DNA of 64,000 nt from Gemmatimonadota bacterium (lineage in GTDB: Bacteria > Gemmatimonadota > Gemmatimonadetes > Gemmatimonadales > Gemmatimonadaceae), in the NCBI GenBank assembly GCA_016712265.1, contig JADJRJ010000028.1, positions 1,550,001 through 1,614,000 of the forward strand. Direction: 5' to 3'. Positions 43,250 through 53,243 of this stretch are shown one piece after another. Under the pieces are notes generated by a model, which saw only the letters and a program-made list of their open reading frames with translations, was not told the origin of the DNA and did not search any database. The translations under genes were made by a program, and so were the position numbers. Every line of letters starts with the position of its first letter. Position 1 is the stretch's first letter.

Positions 43250-44461
43250 GTGCCCGTGACCGTCTCCTTTCGTACGGCTGGTGAGTCACACGGACCGTCC
43301 CTCGTCGTGATCCTCGAAGGGATCCCGGCGGGGCTTCCGCTGCTCGCCGCCGACGTCAACGTGGAACTGGCTCGACGACAACTCGGTTACGGCAGGGGCC
43401 GGCGCATGCAGATCGAGCGGGACGCGGCCGAGTTCCTTTCGGGTGTGCGCGCGGGCGAGACAATCGGCTCACCCATCGCGCTGTTGATCCAGAATCGCGA
43501 CTGGAAGAACTGGCAGGAGATCATGGACCCCGCGCCGCGCGAGGGTGACCCCGCGCTCCGTCGGCGCCCGGTCACGCGCCCACGCCCGGGACACGCGGAT
43601 CTCGCCGGGATGCTGAAATATGACCGGCAGGACGCACGCGATATCCTGGAACGTGCGTCAGCCCGAGAGACGACCGCACGGGTGGCGGCCGGTGCCGTCT
43701 GTCGACACCTGCTGTCTCACTTTGGGATTGCCATCGGGAGCCACGTGGTGCACCTCGGCGGGATCGACGCCGCCTTGCCGGACCCGCGGCCACTGCCGCT
43801 CAACGCCGCCGCGGACCCGTCACCGGTACGAACGCTGGACCCGGACGCGGCTGCTCGCATGGTCGACGCCATCGACGCGGCGAAGGCGAGCGGGAACACG
43901 TTAGGCGGGATCGTCGAGGTCATAGCGACGGGACTTCCGGTTGGCCTCGGCTCCCACGTGGCGTGGGACCGCAAGCTCGATGGTCGGCTGGCCGCCGCGC
44001 TCATGTCGATTCCCGCGGTGAAGGGAGTGGAGGTGGGGCTGGGCTTCGAGGCGGCGCGACGGTCGGGGGCCGAGGTGCACGACGAGATCGCGGGCGACCC
44101 GGCACGGCCGCTGGCAGGTGGCGTCCGACGCCCCACCAACCGCGCGGGCGGGCTCGAGGGGGGAATTACGACCGGTGAGCCGCTGGTGCTCCGGGCGGCG
44201 ATGAAGCCGATTGCCACCCTCATGCGACCCTTGGCCACGGTGGATACACAAACCGGCGAGAGCGCCTCCGCCGTGGCCGAACGATCCGACGTCACGGCGG
44301 TCCCGGCCATGGGGGTCATCGCCGAGGCGATGGTTGCCGTCGTCCTGGCGCAGGCATGGATGGAGAAGTTCGGCGGCGATTCCCTGACGGAAACTTCCCG
44401 TAACGTGCGCGGATACCTCGATCAGGTGGGCCGGGGCTTTGGCCGGCCGGGCGATGCGTAG
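43250..44461 (+). CDS. aroC: Chorismate synthase
   Basis: Converts EPSP to chorismate with reduced FMN, the last step of the shikimate pathway. Motifs FRTAGESHGPSLV, RGRRMQIERD, GKGG-like region GHADLAGMLKYDRQDARDIL and RASARETTARVAAGAV are present, as is the C-terminal EAMVAVVLAQAWMEKFGGDS. Length 403 is normal. GTG start. It overlaps aroK by eight bases. Confidence 0.95.
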   Translation: MPVTVSFRTAGESHGPSLVVILEGIPAGLPLLAADVNVELARRQLGYGRGRRMQIERDAAEFLSGVRAGETIGSPIALLIQNRDWKNWQEIMDPAPREGDPALRRRPVTRPRPGHADLAGMLKYDRQDARDILERASARETTARVAAGAVCRHLLSHFGIAIGSHVVHLGGIDAALPDPRPLPLNAAADPSPVRTLDPDAAARMVDAIDAAKASGNTLGGIVEVIATGLPVGLGSHVAWDRKLDGRLAAALMSIPAVKGVEVGLGFEAARRSGAEVHDEIAGDPARPLAGGVRRPTNRAGGLEGGITTGEPLVLRAAMKPIATLMRPLATVDTQTGESASAVAERSDVTAVPAMGVIAEAMVAVVLAQAWMEKFGGDSLTETSRNVRGYLDQVGRGFGRPGDA

Positions 44462-44990
44462 CGAGGGGTGGCATGTCGCGCTTATCGGGATTCCCGGGGC
44501 CGGCAAGTCCACGGTGGCGCGTTTCGCCGCCGACATCCTGAACTACCCGCTGGTCGATTTCGACCGAACGATTGAGCGGCGCGCCGGGCGAACTATCGCG
44601 GAGATCTTTCGCGAGGATGGGGAAGGGGCGTTCCGGGAGATGGAGGCCGGGCTGACGCAGGAGCTGGTCACCGCGCCGGCGTCGGTGCTGTCGCCAGGGG
44701 GGGGCTGGGTCACTCGCCCCGAGGTCGTCGGCCTTATCCGCCCCCGCACGATCCTGGTCTGGCTGACCGTCAGTCCGAGGGTCGCGGTGCGTCGCATGGG
44801 CGCGGGGGTGAGCAGGCGCCCGCTATTAATGAAAGGGGATCCGGCGGCGGTTTTGGCGGGCATTTTGGCCGAAAGGGAGGGGCTTTATTCGGCGGCGGAT
44901 GTGACGATTGACACCGAAGTCTATACGCCACAAGCAGTTGCGCATCAGGTCGCTCGCCTTGCCTCTGGTTGGCCGGGGCGCGTAGGTTAG
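44454..44990 (+). CDS. aroK: Shikimate kinase
   Basis: Phosphorylates shikimate with ATP. The P-loop GIPGAGKSTV, substrate motif VDFDRTIERRAG, FREDGEGAFREMEA, SPGGGWVTRPE and the lid-region MGAGVSRRPLLMKG are in order. Length 178 is typical. The ATG at 44454 overlaps the aroC 3' end; a TTG at 44439 is a less likely start. A short AT-richer stretch near 44820-44900 has codons such as CTA TTA, unlike the rest of the gene. Confidence 0.92.
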   Translation: MRSEGWHVALIGIPGAGKSTVARFAADILNYPLVDFDRTIERRAGRTIAEIFREDGEGAFREMEAGLTQELVTAPASVLSPGGGWVTRPEVVGLIRPRTILVWLTVSPRVAVRRMGAGVSRRPLLMKGDPAAVLAGILAEREGLYSAADVTIDTEVYTPQAVAHQVARLASGWPGRVG

Positions 44991-44993
44991 GGA

Positions 44994-45419
44994 ATGGAGC
45001 CCCGTCTCGATCGTCTGGTCGCCGAACTGCGTCGTCGGTTCGGCCGTGAGGACCATGTCTCCGAGGTCGAGGCCTGGTTGTCGTCTCAGGGGTACGATGG
45101 GGGACAGATTGGCACGATTGTCTCCGCCTGGCTGACCGATATTCGGGTTCAGGAGGGTGGGGAGCGGCCGCTGGAAGAAGCGTGGCCGGTGCGGGTGCAA
45201 GGGCCGCATGAACGCGGCCGGTTCACCCCGGACGCGTGGGGATACCTGTTGGGATTACGCGCCGCGGGCACCCTCGGGGCGATGGAACTTGAGCATGTGA
45301 TCGAGCGCCTGCTGATGCAGGTGGATGCGCGGGTGTCCCTGGAGGACGCCCGGGCCATGGTAGACACTGGATTCTGGGATGGGAGCGGCTCGCCCGGCGA
45401 GCCCCTCATCGTGCACTGA
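44994..45419 (+). CDS. smg: DUF494/Smg family protein
   Basis: A 141-residue acidic helical protein (HVSEVEAWLSSQGYDGGQIG, LEHVIERLLMQVDARVSLEDARAMV) of the Smg/DUF494 group. The family has no settled function, but smg lies beside topA or dprA in many proteobacteria, as here (7 bp before topA). Starts 4 bp after aroK. Confidence 0.75.
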   Translation: MEPRLDRLVAELRRRFGREDHVSEVEAWLSSQGYDGGQIGTIVSAWLTDIRVQEGGERPLEEAWPVRVQGPHERGRFTPDAWGYLLGLRAAGTLGAMELEHVIERLLMQVDARVSLEDARAMVDTGFWDGSGSPGEPLIVH

Positions 45420-45425
45420 GGACTC

Positions 45426-47947
45426 ATGGCAGCCAAGAAGAAGGCAGCAGTGAAGAAGGCGTTAGGCGTCCGGCGTGTCGTCGGGCGTGGCGCGTCACGG
45501 GCGGCAACAAAGAAGGCCGCCAACACGAAGGCGGCGGCCAAGCGGCCGGCGCCGGCGCGTCGCGCTGCCGCCGACATCATGGAAGCGGTCGTCGACGACG
45601 CGCCCTCCAGCGGCGCAGCGCTCGTCATCGTCGAGTCCCCGGCCAAGGCGAAGACGATCGGGAAGTACCTCGGTCGCGGCTATCGCGTGAAGGCGACCAT
45701 TGGGCACGTCCGCGACCTGCCGCAAAAGAAGCTCGGCATCGCGCTCGACAAAGAGTTCGAGCCGGAGTACGTGACCATCGAGGGAAAGGAGAAGACCCTC
45801 GCCGAACTCAAGGCGGCCGCGGTCGACGCGAGCGCCGTCTATATCGCGACCGACCCTGATCGCGAGGGTGAGGCGATCGGGTGGCACGTCGCCGAGCAGA
45901 TCACCGGTGCGCGCAGCAAGTCGAAGTCGAAGGCCCCGGTCCACCGGGTCCTGTTCCACGAGATCACGAAGGAAGGGGTGCGCGCGGCGATGGAGAAGCC
46001 GCGGGCGATCGATACGCGTCTCTTCGAGGCCCAGCAGGCCCGCCGCATCCTCGACCGCCTCGTGGGCTACAAGGCCTCTCCCATCCTCTGGAAGGTGGTC
46101 AAGAAGGGGCTGTCCGCGGGTCGTGTGCAGACGGTGGCCCTCCGGCTGATCGTGGAGCGCGAGCGGGATATTCGCGCGTTCCGTCCGCAGGAATACTGGA
46201 GCATCGCGGCGGAACTACAGAAGGGCGGGCAGACCTTCGCCGCCAAGCTGCACGCGATTGATGACAAGAAGCTCGAGGTGCACACCGCGGCGCATGCCCA
46301 CGGCATTGTCGCCGATGTGCAGCAGGCTGCGGCGAAGCGGGGGGCGGGGCGGCCGCGGCGCGTGGCCCGTTAGGCGTTTTCCCGCTCACCGACGTCAAGC
46401 GCCGGGAGCGTCGCAAGAACCCGGCGGCACCGTTCACGACCTCCACGTTGCAGCAGGAGGCGGCAAAGAAATGCAGCTTCGGCTCCAAACGCACCATGCG
46501 CCTGGCGCAGGACTTGTACGAAGGCATTGAGCTGGGGAAGGACGAGGGCGCGGTCGGCCTCATTACCTACATGCGAACCGACTCGACCCGGGTGGCAGAA
46601 AGCGCGGCCCTCCAGGCCCGCGACCTCCTGCGCAACCAGTACGGCGCCGAGTACCTCTCCAACGCGCCGCAGCTGTACGGCAAGGCCGGAGCGAACACCC
46701 AGGACGCCCACGAATGCGTGCGCCCCACCGATCCGTCGCGTCATCCGGACCAGGTGCGGAAGTACCTCAAGGACGACCAGTTCAAGCTCTATCAGCTCAT
46801 CTGGCAGCGCTTCATGGCGTCCCAGATGGCGCCAGCCGTCTTCGACACCACCACCCTCGACTTCGAGTTCGCCGGGAGCCAGGCGCGGTATGTGTTCCGG
46901 GCCACCGGGAGCGTCATCAAGTTCAAGGGATTCCTGGCGCTGTACCGCGAGTCGCGCGAGGAGGGCGACGGCAAGGCGCTCGAGGACGAGCAGGCCCTGC
47001 CCGTGGCGACCGTCGGCGAACTCGTGCCCCTGCAGACGCTCACCCCCAACCAGCACTTCACCGAACCGCCGCCGCGTTTCTCCGAGGCCAGCCTCGTCAA
47101 GGAACTGGAACGGCTCGGCATTGGCCGGCCGTCCACTTACGCTTCCATCATCTCCACCCTCGTGGACCGTCGGTACGTGCTCCTGGAGCAGCGACGCTTC
47201 ACGCCAACATCGTTAGGCGAGAGTGTCGAACGGGTCATGGTGAAGCAGTTCCCGGACATCTTCAACGTCGGCTTTACCAGCGAGATGGAGGGCGAACTCG
47301 ACAAGATCGAGGAGGGGGCGCTCCCCTGGCGACGGGTCCTCAAGGACTTCTACGGTCCCTTCGAGACCTCGCTCGCGGACGTGGACGTTCCCGGGTTGAT
47401 CGCCGAGGCGCACGACCTCTCGGCCCTCGCCACCGACAAGTGCCCCAAGTGCGGCGGGGCCCTCGTGCCCAAGGGCGGCTTCTTCGGGCCGTTTGTCGCC
47501 TGCGAGAACCACCCCAAGGCCTGTGACTTCACCCGTCCGGTCAGTGGCGAGAAGAAGCCGGCGGTGGTCACCGACTACATGTGCCACGAGTGTGGCGCGC
47601 CCATGGTCATTCGCCATGGCCGCAGCGGCGACTTCCTCGGCTGTTCCAAGTTCCCGAAGTGCCGGGGCACCCGGTCCATGCCGACGGGCGTCATGTGTCC
47701 CAAAGACGGTGGCGAACTCGCCCAGCGGCGTTCCAAGGCGCGCGGCAAGACCTTTTTCGGGTGCGAGAACTACCCGAAATGCGACTTCGTCTGCTGGGAC
47801 AAGCCGGTCAAGGAGAGCTGCCCGGAGTGCGGGTACGTCGGGGCCGAGGCGAAGTCGAACAAGACGCGCGGCGAGTTCCGGAAGTGCCTCAAGTGCGCCA
47901 ATGAGTGGGACGTGGTCCCGGTGGAGGAAGTCGTCGCCGTCGGCTGA
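45426..47947 (+). CDS. topA: DNA topoisomerase I, reading frame broken by one-base indel near 46340
   Basis: Relaxes negative supercoils. The first frame (45426-46373) has an Ala/Lys-rich basic N-terminal tail of about 60 residues, then the Toprim domain (VIVESPAKAKTIGKYLG, IATDPDREGEAIGWH) and up to domain IV. The second frame continues it from PLTDVKRRERRKNP and AAPFTTSTLQQEAA through the catalytic tyrosine motif LITYMRTDSTR to several Cys4 zinc ribbons (CPKCGGALVPKG, CHECGAPMV, CPKDGGEL, CPECGYVG). The second frame is already in use at the TTAGGC at 46370. The shift therefore lies upstream of it, most likely in the G run at 46339-46344, where one G appears to be missing. With that repaired the protein is about 840 residues. 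An essential gene broken this way is probably a sequence error. Confidence 0.88.
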
Positions 47948-47978
47948 TGTCCCGCGGGCGGGGTACTACCTTACGCCC

Positions 47979-49328
47979 ATGAGTAACTCCCCTGTGGTCC
48001 GGGTCATCGGGGGCGGCCTTGCCGGGAGCGAGGCCGCCTGGCAGCTCGCCGTCCGCGGCATCGCGGTGGAACTGTGCGAGATGCGTCCGTTGCGGCCCAC
48101 GGAGGCGCACAAGACCGATCGTCTCGCCGAGCTGGTCTGCTCCAATACGTTCAAGAGCACGGAGACCACCAACGCGCACGGTCTGCTCAAGGCCGAGATG
48201 CGCGCCCTCGACTGCCTCGTCTTGCGATGCGCAGACGCAGCACGTGTGCCCGCCGGGAGCGCCCTCGCCGTGGATCGCGACCTCTTTTCCCAGGGGGTCC
48301 ACGACGCCCTCGTCGCTCACCCCAACGTTCACCTTGTGCGTGGCGAGGTCAGTGCCTTGTCGTCGCCGATGATTGTCGCGACCGGTCCGCTCACGTCGCC
48401 GGCGCTCTCCGAGTCGATCGCGGCGCGCTTGGGCACCGGTGCCCTCGCTTTCTACGATGCCATTGCGCCGATCGTCGACGTGGACAGCATCGATCACGGC
48501 ATCGCCTTTCGTGCCGCGCGGTACGACAAGGAGACGATGGATGGGGCCGGTGACGAAGGGGCCTACCTCAATTGCCCCATGTCGCGGGACGAATACGAGG
48601 CCCTGATTGACGCGCTCGCCGCCGCAGATCAACACCAGGGGCACGCCTTCGATGCGGTGCCGTACTTCGAGGGGTGCATGCCCGTCGAGGAAATGGTCAA
48701 GCGCGGGCGCGACACCCTGCGTTTTGGGCCCCTCAAGCCGGTCGGGCTTACCGATCCCCGCACGGGGCGACGTCCCTGGGCCGTGGTGCAGCTTCGTCGT
48801 GAGGATCGCGCCGGGCGCATGTGGAACATGGTCGGCTTCCAGACGCGGATGCGCATCCCGGAGCAGCAACGCGTCCTGCGCATGATCCCCGGCCTGGGAG
48901 ATGCCGAGTTCCTGCGCTACGGATCGATCCATCGCAACTCGTACCTCAACACCCCGGCCGTCCTGACGCCGCACCTGTCGGCGCGCGACGATGATCGCCT
49001 CCTGTTCGCCGGGCAGCTGACCGGTGTGGAGGGGTACACGGAAAGCACCGCCACCGGGCTGCTCGCCGGGGTGAACATGGCCCGCCTCCTCGCGGGTGAG
49101 GCGGCCGCCTGCCCACCAGTAGAGACGATGCTCGGAGCCCTGTATCGCTACCTGCGCGAAGCGGATCCGAAACACTTCCAGCCGATGAACGCCAACTTCG
49201 GGTTGCTGGACGACCTGGCGACGCCGGTGAAGGACAAGCGACTCAAGCGGGAAGCGTTCGCCGCGCGTTCCCTGGCCGCGCTGGGTACCTGGCGCGACAC
49301 GGTAGTCGCGGTCCCGGCGCGCGCATGA
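47979..49328 (+). CDS. trmFO: tRNA m5U54 methyltransferase, folate and FAD dependent (TrmFO)
   Basis: Methylates U54 of the T loop using methylene-tetrahydrofolate and FADH2. The FAD site RVIGGGLAGSEAAWQLA opens the protein, followed by CEMRPLRPTEAHKTD, LVCSNTFKS (catalytic cysteine), GPLTSPALS, YFEGCMPVEEM (second cysteine), and the terminal FAGQLTGVEGYTESTATGL. Length 449. It overlaps xerC by ATGA. The topA-trmFO-xerC-hslVU order is the same as in many Firmicutes. Confidence 0.95.
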   Translation: MSNSPVVRVIGGGLAGSEAAWQLAVRGIAVELCEMRPLRPTEAHKTDRLAELVCSNTFKSTETTNAHGLLKAEMRALDCLVLRCADAARVPAGSALAVDRDLFSQGVHDALVAHPNVHLVRGEVSALSSPMIVATGPLTSPALSESIAARLGTGALAFYDAIAPIVDVDSIDHGIAFRAARYDKETMDGAGDEGAYLNCPMSRDEYEALIDALAAADQHQGHAFDAVPYFEGCMPVEEMVKRGRDTLRFGPLKPVGLTDPRTGRRPWAVVQLRREDRAGRMWNMVGFQTRMRIPEQQRVLRMIPGLGDAEFLRYGSIHRNSYLNTPAVLTPHLSARDDDRLLFAGQLTGVEGYTESTATGLLAGVNMARLLAGEAAACPPVETMLGALYRYLREADPKHFQPMNANFGLLDDLATPVKDKRLKREAFAARSLAALGTWRDTVVAVPARA

Positions 49329-50263
49329 GCGACGGCACGACCGCCCCGCGCGAGGAGGTCGCCGGTTTTCTGCGTCACCTGGCCAGTGAACGCGACCTCT
49401 CCCCACACACCGTCGCCGCCTATACGCACGACCTCACGCTCTTCAGCGAGTACCTCGGCACGGAGGGACAGGACGGCGATACCTTCTTCACATCGGTGGA
49501 TCGCCTCGCCATGCGAGGGTTCCTGGCCTGGTTGAAGAAGCGCGGCCTGTCGCAACGATCGATGGCGCGCGCGATGTCTGCCCTTCGCACCTTCTATCGT
49601 TACCTGCAGCGCGAGGAGCTGGCGGATGTCAATCCCGCGCGGGTGGTCCGGGCCCCGAAGTTCGAGCGATACCTGCCGAAGTACCTGGACCGGGCGCAGG
49701 CCGATCGGTTGTTCGATGCCGCGATGGCGCGCGCGATGGAAGGGGCGTTCAACGACGTGCGGAACCTGGCCATCCTTGAGCTGTTCTACGCGACCGGAAT
49801 CCGTCTCTCGGAGCTGCAGGGGATCAACCGCACGGACCTCGACCTGCTCGGGCAACAGCTCAAGGTGCGAGGGAAGGGGCGCAAGGAACGCATCGTGCCG
49901 TTTGGGACGCCGGCGGTGCGGGCCCTGCGCAACTACGAGGCGAAGCGCGACGAGCTGGTCCGGTTGCGTGGGAAGGCCGCCGACCGCGCGGCGCTCTTTC
50001 TCTCGCGCACGGGCAAGCGGCTGAGCCATCGCGGGATCCAGCAGGTGGTGGACGGCTTCCTCGCCCGCGTGAGTGACGCGGAGGGGCTGAGCACGCACTC
50101 CCTGCGCCATTCGTTTGCCACCCACCTGTTGGACGCCGGCGCGGACCTGCGTGCGGTCCAGGAGTTGCTGGGTCACGCCTCCGTGTCCACGACGCAGATC
50201 TACACGCACACCAGCATCGAGCGCCTCAAAGCGACGTACCGCAAGGCCCACCCCCGTGCCTGA
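49325..50263 (+). CDS. xerC: Tyrosine recombinase XerC/XerD type
   Basis: A 312-residue site-specific recombinase that resolves chromosome dimers at dif. The core-binding domain (LSPHTVAAYTHDLTLFSEYL) is followed by the catalytic domain with GIRLSEL (first Arg), KGRKERIVPFG (Lys), HSLRHSFATHLLDAGADL (His, Arg), LGHASVSTTQIYTH (His, Tyr). Its place between trmFO and hslV matches the xerC/codV position in other phyla. No dif-like site was recognised in the window. Confidence 0.9.
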   Translation: MSDGTTAPREEVAGFLRHLASERDLSPHTVAAYTHDLTLFSEYLGTEGQDGDTFFTSVDRLAMRGFLAWLKKRGLSQRSMARAMSALRTFYRYLQREELADVNPARVVRAPKFERYLPKYLDRAQADRLFDAAMARAMEGAFNDVRNLAILELFYATGIRLSELQGINRTDLDLLGQQLKVRGKGRKERIVPFGTPAVRALRNYEAKRDELVRLRGKAADRAALFLSRTGKRLSHRGIQQVVDGFLARVSDAEGLSTHSLRHSFATHLLDAGADLRAVQELLGHASVSTTQIYTHTSIERLKATYRKAHPRA

Positions 50264-50273
50264 CGAGTCCTCC

Positions 50274-50813
50274 ATGACGACCTTTCACGCCACCACCATC
50301 CTCTCCGTGCGCCGCGATGGCCTGGTCGCCCTCGGTGGCGATGGCCAGGTGACGATGGGCAACACCATCACCAAGGCCAACGCACAAAAGGTGCGCAGCC
50401 TGGCCGGCGGGCGCGTGCTGGCCGGCTTTGCCGGTGCGGCCGCCGACGCCTTCACCCTCTTCGAGAAGTTCGAGGAGAAACTCGAGCGGTATCCGGGGAA
50501 CTTGCCCAAGGCCGCCGTGGAACTCGCGAAGGAGTGGCGCAGTGATCGCGTGCTACGTCGCCTCGAGGCGTTGCTCGCCGTGGCCGACCGCGACCACTCG
50601 TTCCTGCTCTCGGGGACCGGGGACATCATCGAACCCGATGACGGGATCCTCGCCATCGGATCTGGCGGCTCCTATGCCCTCGCCGCGGCCCGGGCCCTCG
50701 TGGCACACACCACCCTCCCGCCCGTGGAGGTGGTGCGCAAGGCGCTCCTCATCGCCGGCGAGATCTGCATCTACACGAACCAGAACATCACCGTCGTCGA
50801 GCCGACCGCCTGA
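50274..50813 (+). CDS. hslV: ATP-dependent protease subunit HslV
   Basis: Peptidase of the HslUV (ClpQY) complex. MTTFHATTILSVRRDG suggests that processing exposes a threonine (TTILSVRR), as in thermotoga-like and Firmicutes HslV. GDGQVTMGNTITKANAQKVR and LAGFAGAAADAFTLFEKFEEKLE follow. Length 179. ATG 50274, eleven bases after xerC. Two bases separate it from hslU. Confidence 0.95.
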   Translation: MTTFHATTILSVRRDGLVALGGDGQVTMGNTITKANAQKVRSLAGGRVLAGFAGAAADAFTLFEKFEEKLERYPGNLPKAAVELAKEWRSDRVLRRLEALLAVADRDHSFLLSGTGDIIEPDDGILAIGSGGSYALAAARALVAHTTLPPVEVVRKALLIAGEICIYTNQNITVVEPTA

Positions 50814-50815
50814 TC

Positions 50816-52258
50816 ATGCCCTCCCGCCAGACCGAAGCCGCCATCGCGCGACTCGCCGACCTCACCCCGCGCCAGATTGTCGCGGAGCTCGACCGCTACA
50901 TCGTCGGGCAACATGCCGCCAAGAAGTCGGTCGCGATTGCGCTGCGCAACCGGTGGCGGCGGCAACGTGCGCCCGAGTCGATCCGGGACGAGATCGCGCC
51001 GAACAACATCATCCTCATCGGCCCAACGGGCGTCGGCAAAACCGAGATCGCCCGCCGGCTGGCCCGACTCGCTGGCGCGCCGTTCATCAAGGTGGAAGCG
51101 TCCAAGTTCACGGAAGTCGGGTACGTGGGTCGTGACGTCGAGGGGATGGTGCGCGACCTCGTGGAGAGCGCGATCGATCTGGTGCGCACGGAGCGTGAGG
51201 TGGAGGTGCAGGTCCCTGCGGCCGAACGCGTGGACGACCGACTGCTCGACATCCTCCTCCCGGTGCCGCCTGAGGCGAAGGCAAAGGAAGGAAAGCTGGA
51301 GGAAGGGCCCGGCGGTGTCTTCGTTGTCTCACCGACCGGTGCCGTGTCGCAGGAACAGGCCGGGGCACGGGAGCGCTACCAGCGCACGCGGGAGAAGCTC
51401 AAGCAGCTGCTCAAGGAAGGGCAGCTCGAGGATCGGGAGGTGGAGGTTGAAGTGACGCAGGCCGCCCCGACGCCCATGGGGATGATGAGCCCCGGTGGGC
51501 AGGAAGGGATGGAGTCGATCTCCAACATGCTCAAGGACATGATGCCGCGGCGGACGCGACGGCGCACGATGAAGGTGTCCGAGGCGCGTGGGGTGTTGCT
51601 GCAGGAGGAGCAGGACAAGTTGATCGACAAGGACGACCTGGCGACGGAAGCCATCGCGCGGGTCGAGCGCCTGGGGATCATCTTCCTCGACGAGATCGAC
51701 AAGATCGCCAGCCGTGCCGGGGACCGCACGGGGCCGGATGTCTCGCGCGAGGGGGTGCAGCGTGACCTGCTGCCGATCGTTGAAGGATCCAACGTGCAGA
51801 CCAAGCACGGGATGGTGAAGACCGACCACGTGTTGTTCATCGCCGCGGGCGCGTTTCACGTCAGCAAGCCCAGTGACCTCATCCCGGAGCTGCAGGGGCG
51901 ATTCCCCATCCGGGTGGAGCTGACGGCGCTGACGGAGGAGGACTTCGTCCGCATCATGACGGAGCCGGAGAACGCCCTCACCCGGCAGTATGTGGCGCTG
52001 GTCGAGTCCGAGGGCGCGTCGCTCAGTTTTGCCGAGGACGGCATTCGCGAGATCGCGCGGATCGCCACGCAGGCGAATGTGCGCATGGAGAATATCGGGG
52101 CGCGGCGGCTCCATACCGTGATGACGACGCTCCTGGAGGACGTCCTGTTCACCCTCCCGGACGGCGGCCGCGAGCCGATCCGCGTGGACGCGGCGATGGT
52201 GCGCGACCGCCTCAAGGCCGTGCTCGACGACGAGGACCTGCGGAAGTACATCCTCTAG
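50816..52258 (+). CDS. hslU: ATP-dependent protease ATPase subunit HslU
   Basis: AAA+ unfoldase partner of HslV. RQIVAELDRYIVGQHAAKKS, Walker A LIGPTGVGKTEIARRLA, KFTEVGYVGRDVEGMVRDL, a 120-residue I domain with charged low-complexity segments, Walker B IIFLDEIDKIA, sensor and LIPELQGRFPIRVEL, and the conserved C-terminal tail (LRKYIL) are all present. Length 480. Confidence 0.95.
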   Translation: MPSRQTEAAIARLADLTPRQIVAELDRYIVGQHAAKKSVAIALRNRWRRQRAPESIRDEIAPNNIILIGPTGVGKTEIARRLARLAGAPFIKVEASKFTEVGYVGRDVEGMVRDLVESAIDLVRTEREVEVQVPAAERVDDRLLDILLPVPPEAKAKEGKLEEGPGGVFVVSPTGAVSQEQAGARERYQRTREKLKQLLKEGQLEDREVEVEVTQAAPTPMGMMSPGGQEGMESISNMLKDMMPRRTRRRTMKVSEARGVLLQEEQDKLIDKDDLATEAIARVERLGIIFLDEIDKIASRAGDRTGPDVSREGVQRDLLPIVEGSNVQTKHGMVKTDHVLFIAAGAFHVSKPSDLIPELQGRFPIRVELTALTEEDFVRIMTEPENALTRQYVALVESEGASLSFAEDGIREIARIATQANVRMENIGARRLHTVMTTLLEDVLFTLPDGGREPIRVDAAMVRDRLKAVLDDEDLRKYIL

Positions 52259-52328
52259 CTCCCACTACCCCGGGACCGACGCTGCCTTAGGTTTCGCGCT
52301 TTCCCGCGCGCCCCTATCCCCGACGGTC

Positions 52329-53243
52329 ATGTCGCATCGCGACTTCCTCGCCATTCCGGACTTCACCACGGCCGAGCTGCACGCGCTCTTTGCCCTGGCG
52401 GATCGGATGCGCGCTGGCGCCTACGATCGGCGCCCGCTCGCGGGCAAGTCGCTCGCCATGATCTTCATGAAGGCGTCCACCCGGACCCGCGTGTCGTTCG
52501 AGGTCGGCACCTGGCAGCTCGGTGGGCATGCCCTCTTCCTCTCCCCCAAGGACGTTCAGCTGGGACGGGGAGAGCCCATCGCCGATACCGCGCGCGTCCT
52601 CTCGCGGTACGTCGATGGGATCATGATCCGCACCTACAAGCACACCGAGGTGCAGGAACTTGCCGAGCATGCGAGCATCCCGGTGATCAATGGGCTGACC
52701 GACCTCCTGCATCCCTGCCAGATCCTCGCCGACGTGCTCACCATGCGTCAGCACCTCGGTCCCGAGTTGCGTGACAAGGTCGTGGCCTGGGTCGGCGACG
52801 GGAACAACATGGCGAACTCGTGGGTGAACGCCGCCTGGCGCCTCGGCTTCGAACTGCGCCTGGCCTGCCCGGCGGGGTACGAACCAAACGGGGAACTGCT
52901 GGCGCGGGCCCGCGAGGGGGCGCGAGTGACCGTCGTGCGGGACCCCGCGGAGGCCGTGGCGGGCGCCCACGTCGTCAATACGGATGTCTGGGCGTCCATG
53001 GGCCAGGAGGCGGAACAGGACGAGCGCCAGCGCGTCTTTGCCAACTACATCGTGGATGCCGGCCTGATGTCTCGGGCACGGCCGGATGCGATCTTCATGC
53101 ACTGCCTCCCCGCCCATCGTGGGGAGGAGGTCAGTGCCGACGTGATTGACGGCCCCCAGAGTCGCGTCTGGGATGAGGCCGAAAACCGCCTGCATATCCA
53201 GAAGGCCATCATGGCTGTGCTGATTGGAGGAGAATCGCTGTGA
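52329..53243 (+). CDS. argF: Ornithine carbamoyltransferase
   Basis: Makes citrulline from ornithine and carbamoyl phosphate. KASTRTRVSFEVG (carbamoyl-phosphate loop), LLHPCQILADVLT, and the ornithine loop FMHCLPAHRGEEV mark it. Length 304 is standard. The stop overlaps the next start (GTGA), so the downstream selenoprotein gene is coupled to it. A strong GGAGGAG ribosome site lies inside the argF 3' end. Confidence 0.95.
   Translation: MSHRDFLAIPDFTTAELHALFALADRMRAGAYDRRPLAGKSLAMIFMKASTRTRVSFEVGTWQLGGHALFLSPKDVQLGRGEPIADTARVLSRYVDGIMIRTYKHTEVQELAEHASIPVINGLTDLLHPCQILADVLTMRQHLGPELRDKVVAWVGDGNNMANSWVNAAWRLGFELRLACPAGYEPNGELLARAREGARVTVVRDPAEAVAGAHVVNTDVWASMGQEAEQDERQRVFANYIVDAGLMSRARPDAIFMHCLPAHRGEEVSADVIDGPQSRVWDEAENRLHIQKAIMAVLIGGESL

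Noticed and set aside
46339..46373. Programmed ribosomal frameshift in topA
   Set aside because: No heptamer with good -1 re-pairing fits the zero frame, and TopA is not known to need one; a missing G in the run is simpler.
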